NCBI GenBank assembly: GCA_022818135.1
Contig: JAFMSR010000010.1
Location: 15,937,222-16,001,221 of the forward strand
Reading direction: 5' to 3'
Source of the DNA: Saxidomus purpurata
Lineage: Eukaryota; Mollusca; Bivalvia; Venerida; Veneridae
DNA: 64,000 nucleotides
Positions 22,669 through 34,107 of this stretch are shown piece by piece (the first letter of the stretch is position 1; each line of letters starts with the position of its first letter). Under the pieces are notes generated by a model. The model searched no databases and was not told the DNA's origin. It saw nothing but the letters and a program-made list of their open reading frames with translations. Position numbers and translations under genes: made by a program.

Positions 22669-23910
22669 TTTATTTCATGAGGAAGAGATTCAAGAGAAGC
22701 ATGTTATTTGTATGTTTAAATGAATATTTTTGGTGTTAACATAACTTTAATGTGGACCCAGAGACAAAGAGGTGAGTGTGTTCTAAATATATTCATAAAT
22801 CGTTCTATCAAACAGAGAGGGGGAGGTGTTTTCATTAGGATAAATGAAACGCCTATCCCCACCCCCTCTCAAAACTTCTGCCCCATCCCCAACTTTGATT
22901 GGCCTGTTTAAAAAAACAACATTTTATACAGGGAAGCCTGACAGTAGGCACCATGATAGAGACACACTTAAAAGACTGAAAGGGGCCTACTACAGATCAT
23001 TGAAAGAATAATTTTGTTGTTTGAATATGCTCAGGGTTGCATGCAAGACTTTAATACCCCTATATGAAAATCATAAATAGTTTTCACAGGTCTGCATACA
23101 GCCTTGAATTTGGTAAAGTAGGTATCATAGCAGAGGCACACTCAAAATACGCAAAGGTTTTTACTGCATGTCTTTGAAATATTAGATTGGTTGTTTTAAT
23201 ATTTCATGGATTGCATGCAAGACTGTGATAACTCTAAATGATTTTCATAAAGAGTTCACAGCCTTGCATGCAACTCTCTATTTGCAAATTAGGTTCTCAA
23301 AGAGTACATGTCTATGACATACCAATTTGAATGCGGTTGTTTGAAAAGTAATAAGTGAGTCATCATGGTAGGTGCATGTTAAGTGCAACTTTGGCACAAT
23401 AGCAGAGACACTTTTATAAAGGGCCTACTACAGGTCTTTGAAAAGAGTTGAGACCATGTTGTTGTTTTTTTTTATATTTGAAACATGCACTTCTGTTAAA
23501 GCATAAACCAAAGGTTCTTTTAGATTTAGTTCAGACTTAGTTTGTTATACCTGTTGAAATTCTTGTCTTAGAATAAAGGGCATTATACACAAGTTAAAAT
23601 GTTTTGTTTTTCATACACATGGTGAAATCTTTAGATTTCATATTGTATTACAAGGGCAGTGTGTACAAGGTGGAATCTTTAGTTTTCATGTATAGAAGGG
23701 CAATGGGCCTAATAGGTAAAATCTGTACAAACTGAACATGATTTACAGATGAAATTTTCTCAACTTACATGTATTGCTCTGTTAAGATTGAATACTGCAC
23801 ATACAGTATAGTGTAATGGTGATAAATGACTCAGTAATGCAGTTTTAACGCTTATTATATCTGTTAAAGTGAAAAACAGCAGCCCAAAACTACTGAGAGT
23901 AGCTGTCCAA
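22669..23910. other. Intergenic with weak internal repeats
   Basis: Phrases such as 'gggcctactacaggtctttga' recur loosely at about 22985, 23160 and 23420. No gene was identified. Confidence 0.4.
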
Positions 23911-23914
23911 ACTA

Positions 23915-24480
23915 CTGAAAGACTCTAAATAGGGTAAACAGGTTTAAGAGCTTTAAAAGTGGGATTGAGTCAGTTGAAAGTGCCCCGAGGCACGGAAGGC
24001 CACCTAGTGCAATTGTCCCTTAAATAATCCAAAAAGTACAAACTCTTCTGAAAAAGGATGCACGTTTGACTTCTCGCCAGATAGCTAAGGCTGTCGGCAT
24101 TTCGACATGATCAGCTTTTACGATCCTGAAGCGCGATTTGAAAGTACGACGTATTCCTGCCGGAAGGTGACGAGACATGGGTGCATTATTTCTAGCCAAC
24201 CAGAAAGTGCAGTAACAAAATATGGGCCACCAAACATGCAAGGAGACCTTCCGTAGCAAAAAGAATTATAAGTATAAAGAAGGTCATGTACACCGTTTTC
24301 TTCAATAGTCGTGGAGAAACTGTTCATGTGGCGATTCTGCGTGGTAGGACAGTTGGTGGCAAAGTATATTGTGACATCGTACTGAAAAAGCTTGAGAAAA
24401 AGTTGAAAAAGAGACGCCCAGTGCTTGGTTTATGAGGTATGACCTTACTACATGACAATGCTTCGGCTCACAAGTCTTCA
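23915..24480 (+). pseudogene. mariner-type transposase remnant
   Basis: A decayed frame reads FKSGIESVESAPRHGRPPSA, then LLKKDARLTSRQIAKAVGIS and ILKRDLKVRRIP (helix-turn-helix region). One frame shift later it reads EGDETWVHYF (first catalytic Asp), IWATKHARRP, VMYTVFFNSRGETVHVAILR and LLHDNASAHKS (second catalytic Asp). There are at least four internal stops and one frame shift. The third catalytic residue and the C-terminus are absent: the sequence changes at about 24478 to the pogo-like remnant on the other strand. Confidence 0.85.
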
Positions 24481-24695
24481 CTTTTTTCTTCTGCCACCTT
24501 TTCAGATTTCATTAGTAAAACAAATTCAACAGCTTATTTTCCAGATTTCAGTGTTGTGACTTTCTGCACAGGATGGTCTTCCCTGAAGCTTTCACATGGC
24601 ACAAGCTTCTCCATAGGAACTGCTGCACGTGACAGAGGATAAAATTTTAATGCCAGTTTTGTTGACCGAGATTATGTTTATTGGTGTCATTGCTT

Positions 24696-25985
24696 TTAAA
24701 GCTGCTCGCTCTCAGATTTTGGTAAAAATACAAACTTCTTCAAACTGTATGAAATATTTTAGAACATAAAGTCATATTAAAAGGTTCCAGTATAAATTCC
24801 TGTCACGTATATCTGTATATTTAACCAGGTTTTCCGAAGGAAAAATCCTGGTTATTAGATCGAGGTATGTCGGCGGGCGGGCGTAAACAATTTCTTCTGT
24901 GCGCAACTCCTCCTACATTTCTCAACGGATTTCAACCAAACTTTCACAGAAGTATTGTCATGAAGTGCCCTGGCGCATATTGTCGGGGTTTTGTGATTTG
25001 GTCATTTTTAACCTAATTATGGCCCTTTGTTTTTTTTTCACATATGTAATTCTTCTGTACGCAACTCCTTCTACACTTCTCAAGGGATTTCAACCAAACT
25101 TTCACAGAATTATTGTCACCAAGTGCCCTGGCGCATATTGTCGGGGTTTTGTGATTTGATCATTTTTGACAGAATTATGGGCCTTTGTTTTTTTCCACAT
25201 AATGTAATATATATAGAGAAATACTCTTCTGTGTGCAACTCCTACATTTCTCAAGGGATTTCAACCAAACTTTCACATAACTATAATTGTGAACTCAAGA
25301 ATTTTGAATATATAATGTTATGCCCCTGGTCGTCCTGATATGGAAAAAAATACTTACTAACCAGGTTGGGTGCTGTGGGGCTCGTTTTGGGGAGGCTGCG
25401 TTTTTGGTACGTTTGATATTATTTTTGTTTTTCTGAAAACAAAATCCTGGTGATTAGATTGAGGTACGTCGGTGGTGGGCCGGTGTAAACAATTCCTTCT
25501 GTGCACAACTCCTCTTACATTTCTCAAGGGATTTCAACCAAACTCTCACAGAAGTATTGTTATCAAGTGCCCTTGGGCATATTGTCTGGGTTTTGTGTTT
25601 GGATCAATTTTGCCTTTGGCCCTTTGCTTTTTTTACACATGTAATATATAGAAGAAGACCTTTGTTTCTTTTTCACATTATGTATATCTACTGACTTTAA
25701 AAACACATTTGCGCTCGGCCAGCAGACTGGAAAATGAAAACCTGGTTTTGTGACAATTTCCTGTCACTTGTTGAAATAATACGCTTCCAAATAAAGCGTT
25801 GCAAACGCTTTTGAAATTCCAATATAAACATATAGTGTAGCGGTGCGGTAAAACCAGCATTTTCAATCGATTTTTGCAAATTTTTACTTTAGTTGATTCT
25901 AGCCTTAAGTTTTATATTTATGCATTAGGTCATTTATGAAAAAAAAAATAAAAATTCAACAGCAACTGAGAGCGAGCAGCTTTAA
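24696..25985 (+). mobile_element. TTAA-flanked MITE (GCTGCTCGCTCTCAG ends), enlarged by nested inserts
   Basis: It starts TTAAAGCTGCTCGCTCTCAG and ends GAGAGCGAGCAGCTTTAA. The uninterrupted relatives are 361-370 bases; this copy is 1290 because a family I repeat sits inside (about 24826-25750). TTAA duplication is typical of piggyBac-type insertion. It interrupts the pogo-like transposase. Confidence 0.88.
24826..25750 (+). repeat. Family I repeat (aaccaggtttt ends) nested in the MITE
   Basis: It contains four modules of about 145-165 bases with 'caactcctcctacatttctc' and 'ggatttcaaccaaactttca'. A second start (aaccaggtt) at 25359 holds a 70-base piece of Penelope-like tail (25368-25437: 'tcgttttggggaggctgcg', 'tttgatattatttttgttt'). 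Confidence 0.75.
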
Positions 25986-26915
25986 TATGCTTTACAAGCT
26001 AGTTGACACATTTCATATCTGCTGATGTTCTGGCCCATGTGGTTCTTCATGAACAGCGCACATTCGGCATAGTAAAAAGCTTTAAATGGACCACAAATGG
26101 AGACGTCGAATGGTTGTAATAGGTGTGATGTATGGACAGGCGGTACAAATAGTATGGTGTGGTTCTTCCTTGCCCAATCTACCAGTGGACCACTAATATG
26201 AGAGCCATGCCCATCATATATCAGGAGTACATATTCATATCCCTGACATATGGTAGAAAATGCTCCTCAACATGTTTGTTAAATACTTCACCATTAGACC
26301 AGCCACTGTCCGACATGGTATAGTCTGCACCAGATGTGGCTCCCTTCATAAGCTCAGGGTTGAACCTTTTACCCTTGAACACAAAGAAAGGTAGGATTGC
26401 CAACAGCATTGGCACAGCCTACTAAAGTAGTTCTTGTAGATCTAGGTGATGTAATGGTCTGTGGCTTTGTATTAGGTGCTGCTATCACATTTGGTGGACG
26501 ATGTTCTGGTTGTAATCCAGTCTCGTCTACATTATATATATATTGAGGCTTTTCATATAACTGGTATTTATCAAACATACTTTGGAGGTTGGTGTAATAA
26601 TGATCTACATTTTCAGGAGTAGTTGATCTTGTCCGATTACTTTCAAGCTTGCACGGCTTAAGCGAAGCTAGTTACCCACGCCACCTCTTCATAAATCCAT
26701 ACAGCCAACAGTTACTCCGTGGCTTATTGTTGGTCTTTTTTTCCCCCAATTCAAAGGCCAGGTCTCATGCAGTGTGTTGCAACTGAGCGTTTGTGAAGCC
26801 ATACCCAAGTTCAGCCATTGTTTTTAACTGTCAGTTCCTCAACAGTACTAAAATGTTTCACCACCTTGCTTTGCTGTTTCATGGTTTACAATACCTTTTA
26901 CCCTATCTCCTAAAG

Positions 26916-27790
26916 GGACATCTATAAATGATACCAACTAGATAACTTCCAAAACATAAACAAGAGGGCCAAGATGACCATATATCGCTCACCTGACTAC
27001 CATTGGCTATAAGGGGTCACGATTTTAAAACAATTCATAGAGGTCCACTACACAATGCTAAGTAACATTTCAAATATCAAAGCTCTGCCTGCCTGCCTGG
27101 TTTCTCTAAGTTTTCCGTTTATAAGCCTATGTGAAATTAAGTGACCATGTTTAATTTTGACCCCAGGGTCATGATTTGAACTATCTTGGTAGAGGTCCAC
27201 TAGGCATTTATACATGTCAAACATCTAATCTCTAGGCCTTGCGGTTTCAGAGAACAAGATTTTTAAAGATTTTCCTATATAAGCCTATGTAAAATCAAGT
27301 GACCCCCGGGGGGTCAATTTTGACCCGGGGATCATAATTCGAACAATCTTGGTAGAGGTCCACTAGACAATGCTACCTGCAAAATATCTAAGCTCTAGGC
27401 GTTGTGGTTTCGGAGAAGAAGATTTTTAAAGTTTTTCCTATATAAGCCTATGTTATCAAGTGACCACCCGCGCGGGGTCAGTTTTGACCCAGGGGTCATA
27501 ATTTGAACAATCTTGGTAGAGGTTCGCTAGATAATGCTACATGCCAAATATCTAAGTTCTAGGCCTTGTGGTTTCAGAGAAGAAGATTTTTATTAAGTTT
27601 TTCCTATTTGATGCCATAGCAACCACAGTTTTGAACAACATGCAAGGAACAGCCCGGCAAAGTTTCATCAACATTGGCCCAGTGGTTTCAGAGGAGATGT
27701 CGTTTGAAGGAAATGGTAGACGGAAGAACGCCGGACGGAATGCGATCCTAATAGCTCACTCTGGCACTTTGTGCCAGGTGAGCTAATAAT
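26916..27790 (-). repeat. Family C fragment followed by a complete family A repeat (reverse)
   Basis: Positions 26913-26961 match a family C end. Positions 26963-27788 are a reverse copy of family A, from 'caagagggccaagatgacca' to 'ctttgtgccaggtgagctaa', with four internal modules of about 130-166 bases. Confidence 0.75.
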
Positions 27791-28218
27791 ATAATATTTG
27801 AAAGTACTTTATCTTAACCTATAAGTTTCAGCTATGCATTCCCAGTAATTATGTTTAAAATATACTATAGCACCGTAAACCATTCAATTATCTATGTAGA
27901 GTTGTTGATGTACAAGTAAAGGGACATACCCTATAAATGATGGCGACTAAATAACCTCCAAAACATAAATAATAGAATATTTGGAAGTACTTTATCTTAA
28001 AGTATCTAACCATTCAATAATCTATGTAGAGTTGTACAATTAATGGGTGGATGCGATTTATTACAGAAAGCCTCTATATTGATAATTGTGGTAAAATGAG
28101 GCATTTTTCGCCATAGGTTCTTCGTTGAAATTGCATTTATTTATCATTTTACTTTTATTGAACACATAATCTATGTTTCGAGAATATAATCTGCTAGATG
28201 TAGGGAGTGCTCCTTTAC
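27791..28218 (-). mobile_element. Family C MITE copies (reverse), one partial and one near complete
   Basis: Partial copy 27795-27915 and a longer copy 27918-28218, ending 'ctagatgtagggagtgctcc'. Both are missing parts relative to 49857-50235. Confidence 0.65.
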
Positions 28219-28693
28219 GATAAATAATTGGGATTGACAAAGTTTTATTACAAGCATACCACACACTTCTGTTTACATAGAGGGCGCAAATTGCAAACGT
28301 GGAATTTTTACAAATTTTACAGAAGGCTCCGGACAGACGGTATATATGATTGAATGCCGACTCAAACACTACATCTCTCAATATACAGGGATTAAAATAA
28401 AAGAAACATAAAAGCTAAATATTTTCATTTTTATTTTCAATATGTTTACTGTATCAATTCTTTATATCACAAAATCAAATGCTTGAAAGTCTTGCGATCA
28501 TTTGAAGTGTAATGTTACTAATATGTTGATAACTTGATCGCATTCATACAGTATCATGTAAATCATTTTCTCAAAGTTGTACGTGTAACGGCACTGAAAG
28601 TGCCATACGAGGTGTTTTGCATAGTTCATACATGTGCTCATTTTGTCGCAATAAGGAAGATATGCATGATGTCACAAAGATAGCTGAGACAAG
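28219..28693. other. Intergenic without recognised features
   Basis: AT-rich; lies downstream of the GTPase gene. Confidence 0.4.
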
Positions 28694-28699
28694 TTTATT
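28694..28699 (-). promoter_or_regulatory. Candidate polyadenylation signal for the GTPase gene
   Basis: AATAAA on the minus strand about 310 bases after the stop codon. It is the first canonical hexamer I noticed downstream. Confidence 0.45.
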
Positions 28700-28734
28700 C
28701 GCCGAGAAACAGTAGCTGGCGATCAGAAGATCAG

Positions 28735-29005
28735 AGGACCATTACTGCATACTGGAATATCGAGAGGCGATTTTGTGTGATCAAAGATCGACATGCGATA
28801 TATTGTGAACTCGAATATCGACATGCGTTGTGTGCCCGAAAGTCGACAGGTAACACTGTGTACTCTAAGGTCGAATGGTGACGTTGTGTGTTCTAAGGTC
28901 GAGAGGCGATGTGTGCTCAAAGGCCGACAGGCGTTGTTGTGTACTGGAAGGTCGACATGTAACGCTATGTACTTGAAAGTCAACAGGTAACGTTGTGTAG
29001 GCCTG
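28735..29005 (-). repeat. Degenerate tandem repeat in the GTPase 3' region
   Basis: Eight to nine imperfect copies of a roughly 30-base unit, on the plus strand like gtgtactcgaaggtcgacag followed by gtaacgtt. It starts immediately after the coding stop, so it probably forms most of the 3' untranslated region. Confidence 0.7.
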
Positions 29006-29010
29006 TTACC

Positions 29011-29438
29011 TCATCTTCCAATTGGTAGTAGCTTCTTTATGATATTTTTTCTCTTATAAACGACTGTCTTTACCGCACTTTCAAATAGTGTATATGCATT
29101 GTCGAAGTCGTACAAAGAGGTTTCCACCAGGCTGACTGCGCCAATCTTTTTTGCCAACAACTCGCCTTCGTTCTTATTGACGGAGATACCACATTTAGCA
29201 GTCACATCACAATGTGTTGCCACAAGGATGATGGGTACACACTTTTTAGAGTTCTTTCTCACTTCATGGATCCAGAAGTTTGAAACATTATCAAAAGAAG
29301 TACGATCAGTGACAGAATAGCAGACCATCACTATTTTACTTTCAGCATACGGGAAGTAACGCAGTCCTCCAAGGTCATGCTGTCCAGATGTGTCAAAAAC
29401 ACTGACAGTATAGTCTTTTCCGGCTACGTCTACGTTCC
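29011..29438 (-). CDS. Small GTPase exon 2 (G3 to the C-terminus)
   Basis: 428 bases after acceptor tctttttacag (minus strand). It encodes DTSGQHD, ATHCD and ETS and stops at 29013-29011. The frame continues exactly from exon 1. Confidence 0.88.
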
Positions 29439-30075
29439 CTGTAAAAAGATAGATATGCATTGATTATCAAAATATCAAAATTAGATTTCTTGCTTCTTAT
29501 TGCTGTTAAAAGAGACATTCCCTTAAACTGGTGCCAACTTAAATAACTTAAAAGCATAAATAATAGAATATTTGCGAGTATTGTTACTTGACCTAAAATA
29601 GATTCCATAAGTGTCTTAAATATGTTGCAGTACCGTAAAACATTCAATCTGTACGACAGTTGTTGTACTGGGTGGATAGTTGTCTCTTTGTTGATTATGT
29701 GTGCAAACATGATATTATATTTCAGGGAATTCCTGTTAAACATTTTTCTTGATTTGTTCACAAATGTGTAATACTTCTATAATTATGACACGATTTCACA
29801 ACAAATTAGCTATACATATTTTTACAGCATATGTATTCATGGCGTTTTCCTCTAACTGCATCTGAGTCTTACAATAATGCCTTTTTCAGCTTTAAACTTG
29901 AGAATAAGTTACCTGCAAAATTGTCGAACACTGTAGCAGGATTATCATCTGTGCTTTCCTCTTGTAGAAACGCCTGTATTAACGAGGTTTTACCGACTGA
30001 ACTGTCTCCAACTACTGAACAATGAATAATCTTCATTTTCTCGCTTGTGGTCTTCATTTTTAAACACGAAATCAT
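29011..30075 (-). CDS. Rho/Ras-like small GTPase, two exons
   Basis: Exon 1 is 30075-29913 and exon 2 is 29438-29011, with a GT-AG intron of 474 bases; joined they give 591 bases, 196 residues plus stop. G boxes in order: G1 GDSSVGKT, switch I around NPATVFDNF, G3 DTSGQHD (with the glutamine that positions water for hydrolysis), G4 ATHCD, G5 ETS. The switch and 'LRYFPYAESKIVMVCYSVTD' region resemble Rho/Rac. The helical Rho insert after G4 is missing, and the C-terminus KRKNIIKKLLPIGR is basic but has no CAAX box, so prenylation is not predicted. Alternative starts are Met at 30057 and Met at 30036; the longest is given. A member of a diverged invertebrate group; the exact subfamily is not assigned. 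Confidence 0.88.
29439..29912 (-). other. GTPase intron with a family C MITE fragment
   Basis: Positions 29505-29695 match family C in reverse ('acattcccttaaactggtgc', 'gtaccgtaaaacattcaat'). No other feature was seen. Confidence 0.6.
29913..30075 (-). CDS. Small GTPase exon 1 (P-loop, switch I)
   Basis: 163 bases ending at donor gtaact (minus strand). It encodes the P-loop GDSSVGKT and switch I, and ends with one base of a split glycine codon. Confidence 0.87.
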
Positions 30076-30140
30076 TATAAAATGTTGAGATTTTACTGGT
30101 TAAAGATTTGCATCAGAATACGGTTGAACGCTTTGTCTTA

Positions 30141-30151
30141 CCTTATATATA
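30141..30151 (-). promoter_or_regulatory. TATA box of the GTPase gene
   Basis: The minus strand reads TATATATAAGG 66 bases upstream of the first ATG, a standard TATA context. Transcription would start near 30110-30120. Confidence 0.6.
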
Positions 30152-30154
30152 CGA

Positions 30155-30527
30155 AAAGGGCGGGATTTCTTCGAGTTTACTGTAAGTGATAATTACAAAT
30201 ATCACTCCTCCAATGAAATTTCGTCTTCGGGAAGATCGTCATCAGATGACTGCTAACGCACTGAACAGTTCTCAGTTATCAGTTATATTGACCATGAGGA
30301 TGTTGACTGAAAGATCGAATGGGGTTTCTGATGATGTATTTCAAGGTTAAGATGGAATTGCTGTGGTTAAGGAAATTCCTTAGGATATCAAAAATGTCTT
30401 CTCTTGTGATTTATTACCTTCAATATGGCCGAATAATTCCAAATCGTAACTCGGGTTTTACAAAAGTAACCACCGCCAATTGCATGTAAAACATCGGCCA
30501 TTTTGTGATCGCATCACCAGATTATGT
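30155..30527. other. Upstream region of the GTPase gene
   Basis: No recognised repeat or gene; possibly promoter-proximal DNA. Confidence 0.35.
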
Positions 30528-30960
30528 TTTTAGCTCACCTGGCACAAAGTGCCAGAGTGAGCTATTAGGATTACATTTTGTCTGTCGTTCGTCTGTTAAC
30601 ATTTTCCTTCAAACGACTTCTCCTCTGAAACCACTGGGCCAATGTTGATGAAACTTGGCTGGGATGTTCCTTGCATGAAGCTCTACCAAACCCTTCAAAT
30701 TATTCCATTCCATGCAGAACTCTGGTTGCTATGGCAACAAATAGGATAAACTTTAACAATTTTCTTCTCAAGAACAGGAAAGCCTAGAGCTTAGATATTT
30801 GGCATGTGGCATTGTGTAGTGGACCTCTACCAAAATTGTTCAAATTATGATCCTCGGGTCAAAATTAGCATTGCCTGGTGTGGACTTGTACCAAGATTGT
30901 TTAAATCAAGACCCTTAGGTTAAAATTCAGGCTGCAGAGAAATCACTTGATTTTACACTC
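30528..30960 (+). repeat. Family A repeat, 3'-truncated
   Basis: It starts 'tagctcacctggcacaaagt', contains 'tgaaaccactgggccaatgt' and fades out after about 430 bases. Confidence 0.75.
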
Positions 30961-31477
30961 AGATTTATAAAGAAATCTAGAAATGGGCTTTATGCATTAT
31001 TTTGATTTCAAAGGTATTCAGGTTTTCTATATAAATTAAAGTGACATTATGCTCATCTTACTGCACATAGTGTATTTTTGGTGACAGTTTTATAAAAGCA
31101 ATTTTCGGTAGCTGTGCATTTAAATATGTTAAACTTATGATAATGCCACATTAATATTTGAAGTTGGTGCTTTAGAAATTAAAGAAATGGACTAATAAAA
31201 TAATAATTCCTTCCTTGGCAGTGATCTCCCTTGTGTTATTAGTGTTGCTCGGCAGTGGAGGGGAAGCAACTCCGATATGCATTTGTTTATTTCTTAAGTT
31301 ATTATTTCGTACTGGTAGTAGGAAAAGTTTGTTGTATTGGATCAAAGGTTATTATTTCCTCTATCCTTTTCACACACACCTATTTCAGCTGGAATTTTAC
31401 TTTAAAAAAATGTGCATAATGTCACTGTAACATTTTAAAAATACTTTTTATGTTATTTCCAGTACATTTAAGTTTTT
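30961..31477. other. Intergenic without recognised features
   Basis: AT-rich. Short open frames show no conserved pattern. Confidence 0.4.
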
Positions 31478-32622
31478 TTTAGCTCACCTGAGCTGTAGGC
31501 TCAGGGTGAGCTATTAGGATCGATGAATGTCTGTCGCCCGTCGTCCGTCCACACTTAGTTCGTTAACACTCTAGTGGTCACATTTTTGCCTCAATTGTCA
31601 CGAAACTTGGTCAGGATGTTTGTCCCAGTAATTACTCGGACGAGTTCGAATATGGGTCATCTCGGATGAAAAACTAGGTCACATGACCCAAAAATAGAAA
31701 AATCTTAAGGCTCTAGAGGCTACTGTTTCAGTCCAAATATCCTGGAAATTTGTCAGAAAGGTTGTTTGGTTGATTTCTAGCTCAAGTTTTAATATGGGTC
31801 ACCTGGGGTCAAAAACTAGGTCACACAGCCCTAATATGGAAAAACCTTGTTAACACTCTAGAGGTAACATTTTCAGCCCAAATATCCTGGAAATTTGTCA
31901 GAAAGGTTGTTTCGATGATTTCTAGCTCAAGTTCGAGTATGGGTCAGATGGGGTCAAAAACTAGGTCACACAGCCTGAATATGGAAAAACCTTGTTAACA
32001 CTCTAGAGGTAACATTTTCAGCCCAAATATCCTGGAAATTTGTCAGAAAGGTTGTTTCGATGATTTCTAGCTCAAGTTCGAATATGGGTCATCTGGGGTC
32101 AAAAACTAGGTCACAGAGCCCAAATATGGAAAAACAAACCTTGTTAACACTCTAGATGTTACATTTTCAGCCCAGATATCCTTGAAATTTGTCAGAAAGG
32201 TTGTTTCGATGATTTCTAGCTCAAGTTCGAATATGGGTCATATGGGGTCAAAAACTAGGTCACAGAGCCCAAATGTGGAAAAACCTTGTTAACACTCTAG
32301 AGGTTACATTTTCAGCCCAAATATCCTGGAAATTTGTCAGAAAGGTTGTTTCGATGATTTCTAGCTCAAGTTTCAATATGGGTCATCTGGGGTCAAAAAC
32401 TAGGTCACAGAGCCCAAATATGGGAAAGCCTTGTTAATACACTAGAGGTAACATTTTCAGCCCAAATATCCTGGAAATTTGTCAGAAAGGTTGTTTCGAT
32501 GATTTCTAGCTCAAGTTCGAATATGGGTCATCTGGGATCAAAAAATAGGTCACAGAGCCCAAATTTAAAAGCAGTTGTACTCGGGTGAGCGATTAAGGGC
32601 CATCATGGCCCTCTTGTTTAAT
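31478..32622 (+). repeat. Family B repeat, complete, with six ~145-base tandem modules
   Basis: It begins 'tagctcacctgagctgtagg' and ends 'gggccatcatggccctcttg'. The inside repeats a unit with 'ccttgttaacactctagagg', 'cccaaatatcctggaaattt' and 'ggtcaaaaactaggtcacag'. Unit starts are about 145 bases apart (31843, 31988, 32137, 32282, 32427). Confidence 0.88.
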
Positions 32623-32840
32623 TGAATGCCCCGATTGCCAATTTTATTGCAGTTTTGACTGATCTATTTCACCCTGTTCAGTACACATCTTGAGGTCAGT
32701 GCTAGGTCATTCATTCATAATTCAGTGGCACAAGGTCATACAGTGGGCAATTATGTAATTTTTATGACCTGTCCTGGAAAAGGTCAGTATCCTCACATAC
32801 TGTTAGATGAAGATGCAAAGTGGTCATTGTAAAATGAATA
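32623..32840. other. Short spacer without features
   Basis: Nothing recognised. Confidence 0.4.
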
Positions 32841-33115
32841 GCCACAGTGGAGATCATGAGCAAACAGCAAAATAATGAATAGCTAACAGTGCAGATCATG
32901 ATCAGACAACAAAATTATGAAAAGCTTACAGTGCAGATCATGATCAGACAGCAGAATAATGAATAGAATACAGTGCAGATCTTGATCAGACAGCACAATA
33001 ATGATTAGCATACAGTGCAGATCATGATCAGACGGCAAAAAAACTAAAAGCGAACAGTGCAGATCATGATCAGACAGCAAAATAATGAATAGCTTACAGT
33101 ACAGATCATGATTGA
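32841..33115 (+). repeat. Minisatellite, 42-base unit, first block
   Basis: About six copies containing cagtgcagatcatgatcaga followed by cagcaaaataatgaatag. Confidence 0.88.
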
Positions 33116-33704
33116 TATGTATGGATGTGCAGACTAATGGTGATAGAGAGTGCACTAAGACTGATAAATGACATTTGTCCTTTATTAAGTACACAACATT
33201 ATGTATTGCCATGCAGAATGCTTATGTAAGTAGATCTATAAATAGCAAACTGGTTTTCTACTGTTCCACATATCTATAATATCTATTCTTAGAGATTAAA
33301 ACATTCAATACAGTTGGAAAAGAATTTTAGAAAAATGTCCCATAAACCAAGAAATATAAAAAGTCTGGCCTAAAATTGGCACTAATATAAAGCTTTACAT
33401 AGCCATTATGTAATTTTTAGCTGCTGGAATTGTTCTGAACGTCTTGTTAAAGATGTTTCCTGGATAAAGCTAATAACAAAAAATGTAGTTGTAATTTTTA
33501 CATTCACATCACAAGAAAGTTCATATATAAAATTAAATCAATATTTGATATATACAAAACATATGAGAAGATATCAGATTTATCAATGGCAAATTTGCCT
33601 ATGCATGTTTTTCTTTCATATAAGAATAAGCTCTTGCTCTGTTTATCTCTAAAATGTATTCTTCCATCTATCAATTGGGACAGTATCATAAATTGTTAAA
33701 AAAA
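33116..33704. other. Unique DNA splitting the 42-base minisatellite
   Basis: No repeat units and no gene recognised in about 590 bases between the two blocks. Confidence 0.5.
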
Positions 33705-34107
33705 AATGAATAGCTCACAGTGCAGATTATGATCAGAAAGCAAAATAGCGAAAAGTGCAGATACAGTAAAAAAATGAAAAGCAAACAGTGCAGATCATGA
33801 TCAGACAGTTAAAAAATGAAAAGCAAACAGTGCAGATCATGATCAGACAGCAAAATAATGAATAGCTTACAGTGCAGATCATGATCAGACAGCAGTATAA
33901 TGAATAGCAAACAGTTCATATCATGATCAGACAGCAAAATAATGCAAAGCAAACAGTGCAGATCATGATCAGACAGCAAAATATAAATAGCTGATGATAG
34001 TGCATAGCATGACCAGACAGCATAAAATGAATAGCGAACAGTGCAGATTATGATCAAAAAGATGAATAGCGAACAGTGCAGATCATAATCAGACAGCAAA
34101 GTAATGA
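33705..34107 (+). repeat. Minisatellite, 42-base unit, second block
   Basis: About nine copies of the same unit as 32841-33115, more variable, joining directly to a family A tail at about 34108. Confidence 0.88.

Larger units (their letters stand above)
24475..26915 (-). pseudogene. pogo/Tigger-like DDE transposase, decayed and split by a MITE
   Basis: Read on the minus strand. From about 26915: a helix-turn-helix region (GYGFTNAQLQH, WLYGFMKRW), then NVDHYYTNLQSMFDKYQLYE and YIYNVDETGLQPEHRPP (first catalytic Asp). It continues with FFVFKGKRFNPELMKGATSG, then DGHGSHISGPLVDWARKN (second Asp) and HTSHLLQPFDVSICGPFK (third Asp, 35 residues further). The last stretch, GQNISRYEMCQLACKAY, stops at a TTAA site at 25982. 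The C-terminal part (KAMTPINIISVNKTGIKIL) resumes beyond the MITE at 24698 and runs to about 24475. Several frame shifts and stops show it is dead. Confidence 0.85.

Noticed and set aside
24439..24642. Plus-strand frame continuing the mariner transposase past HKSS
   Set aside because: After about 24478 the plus-strand residues no longer fit mariner, while the minus strand fits the pogo C-terminus.
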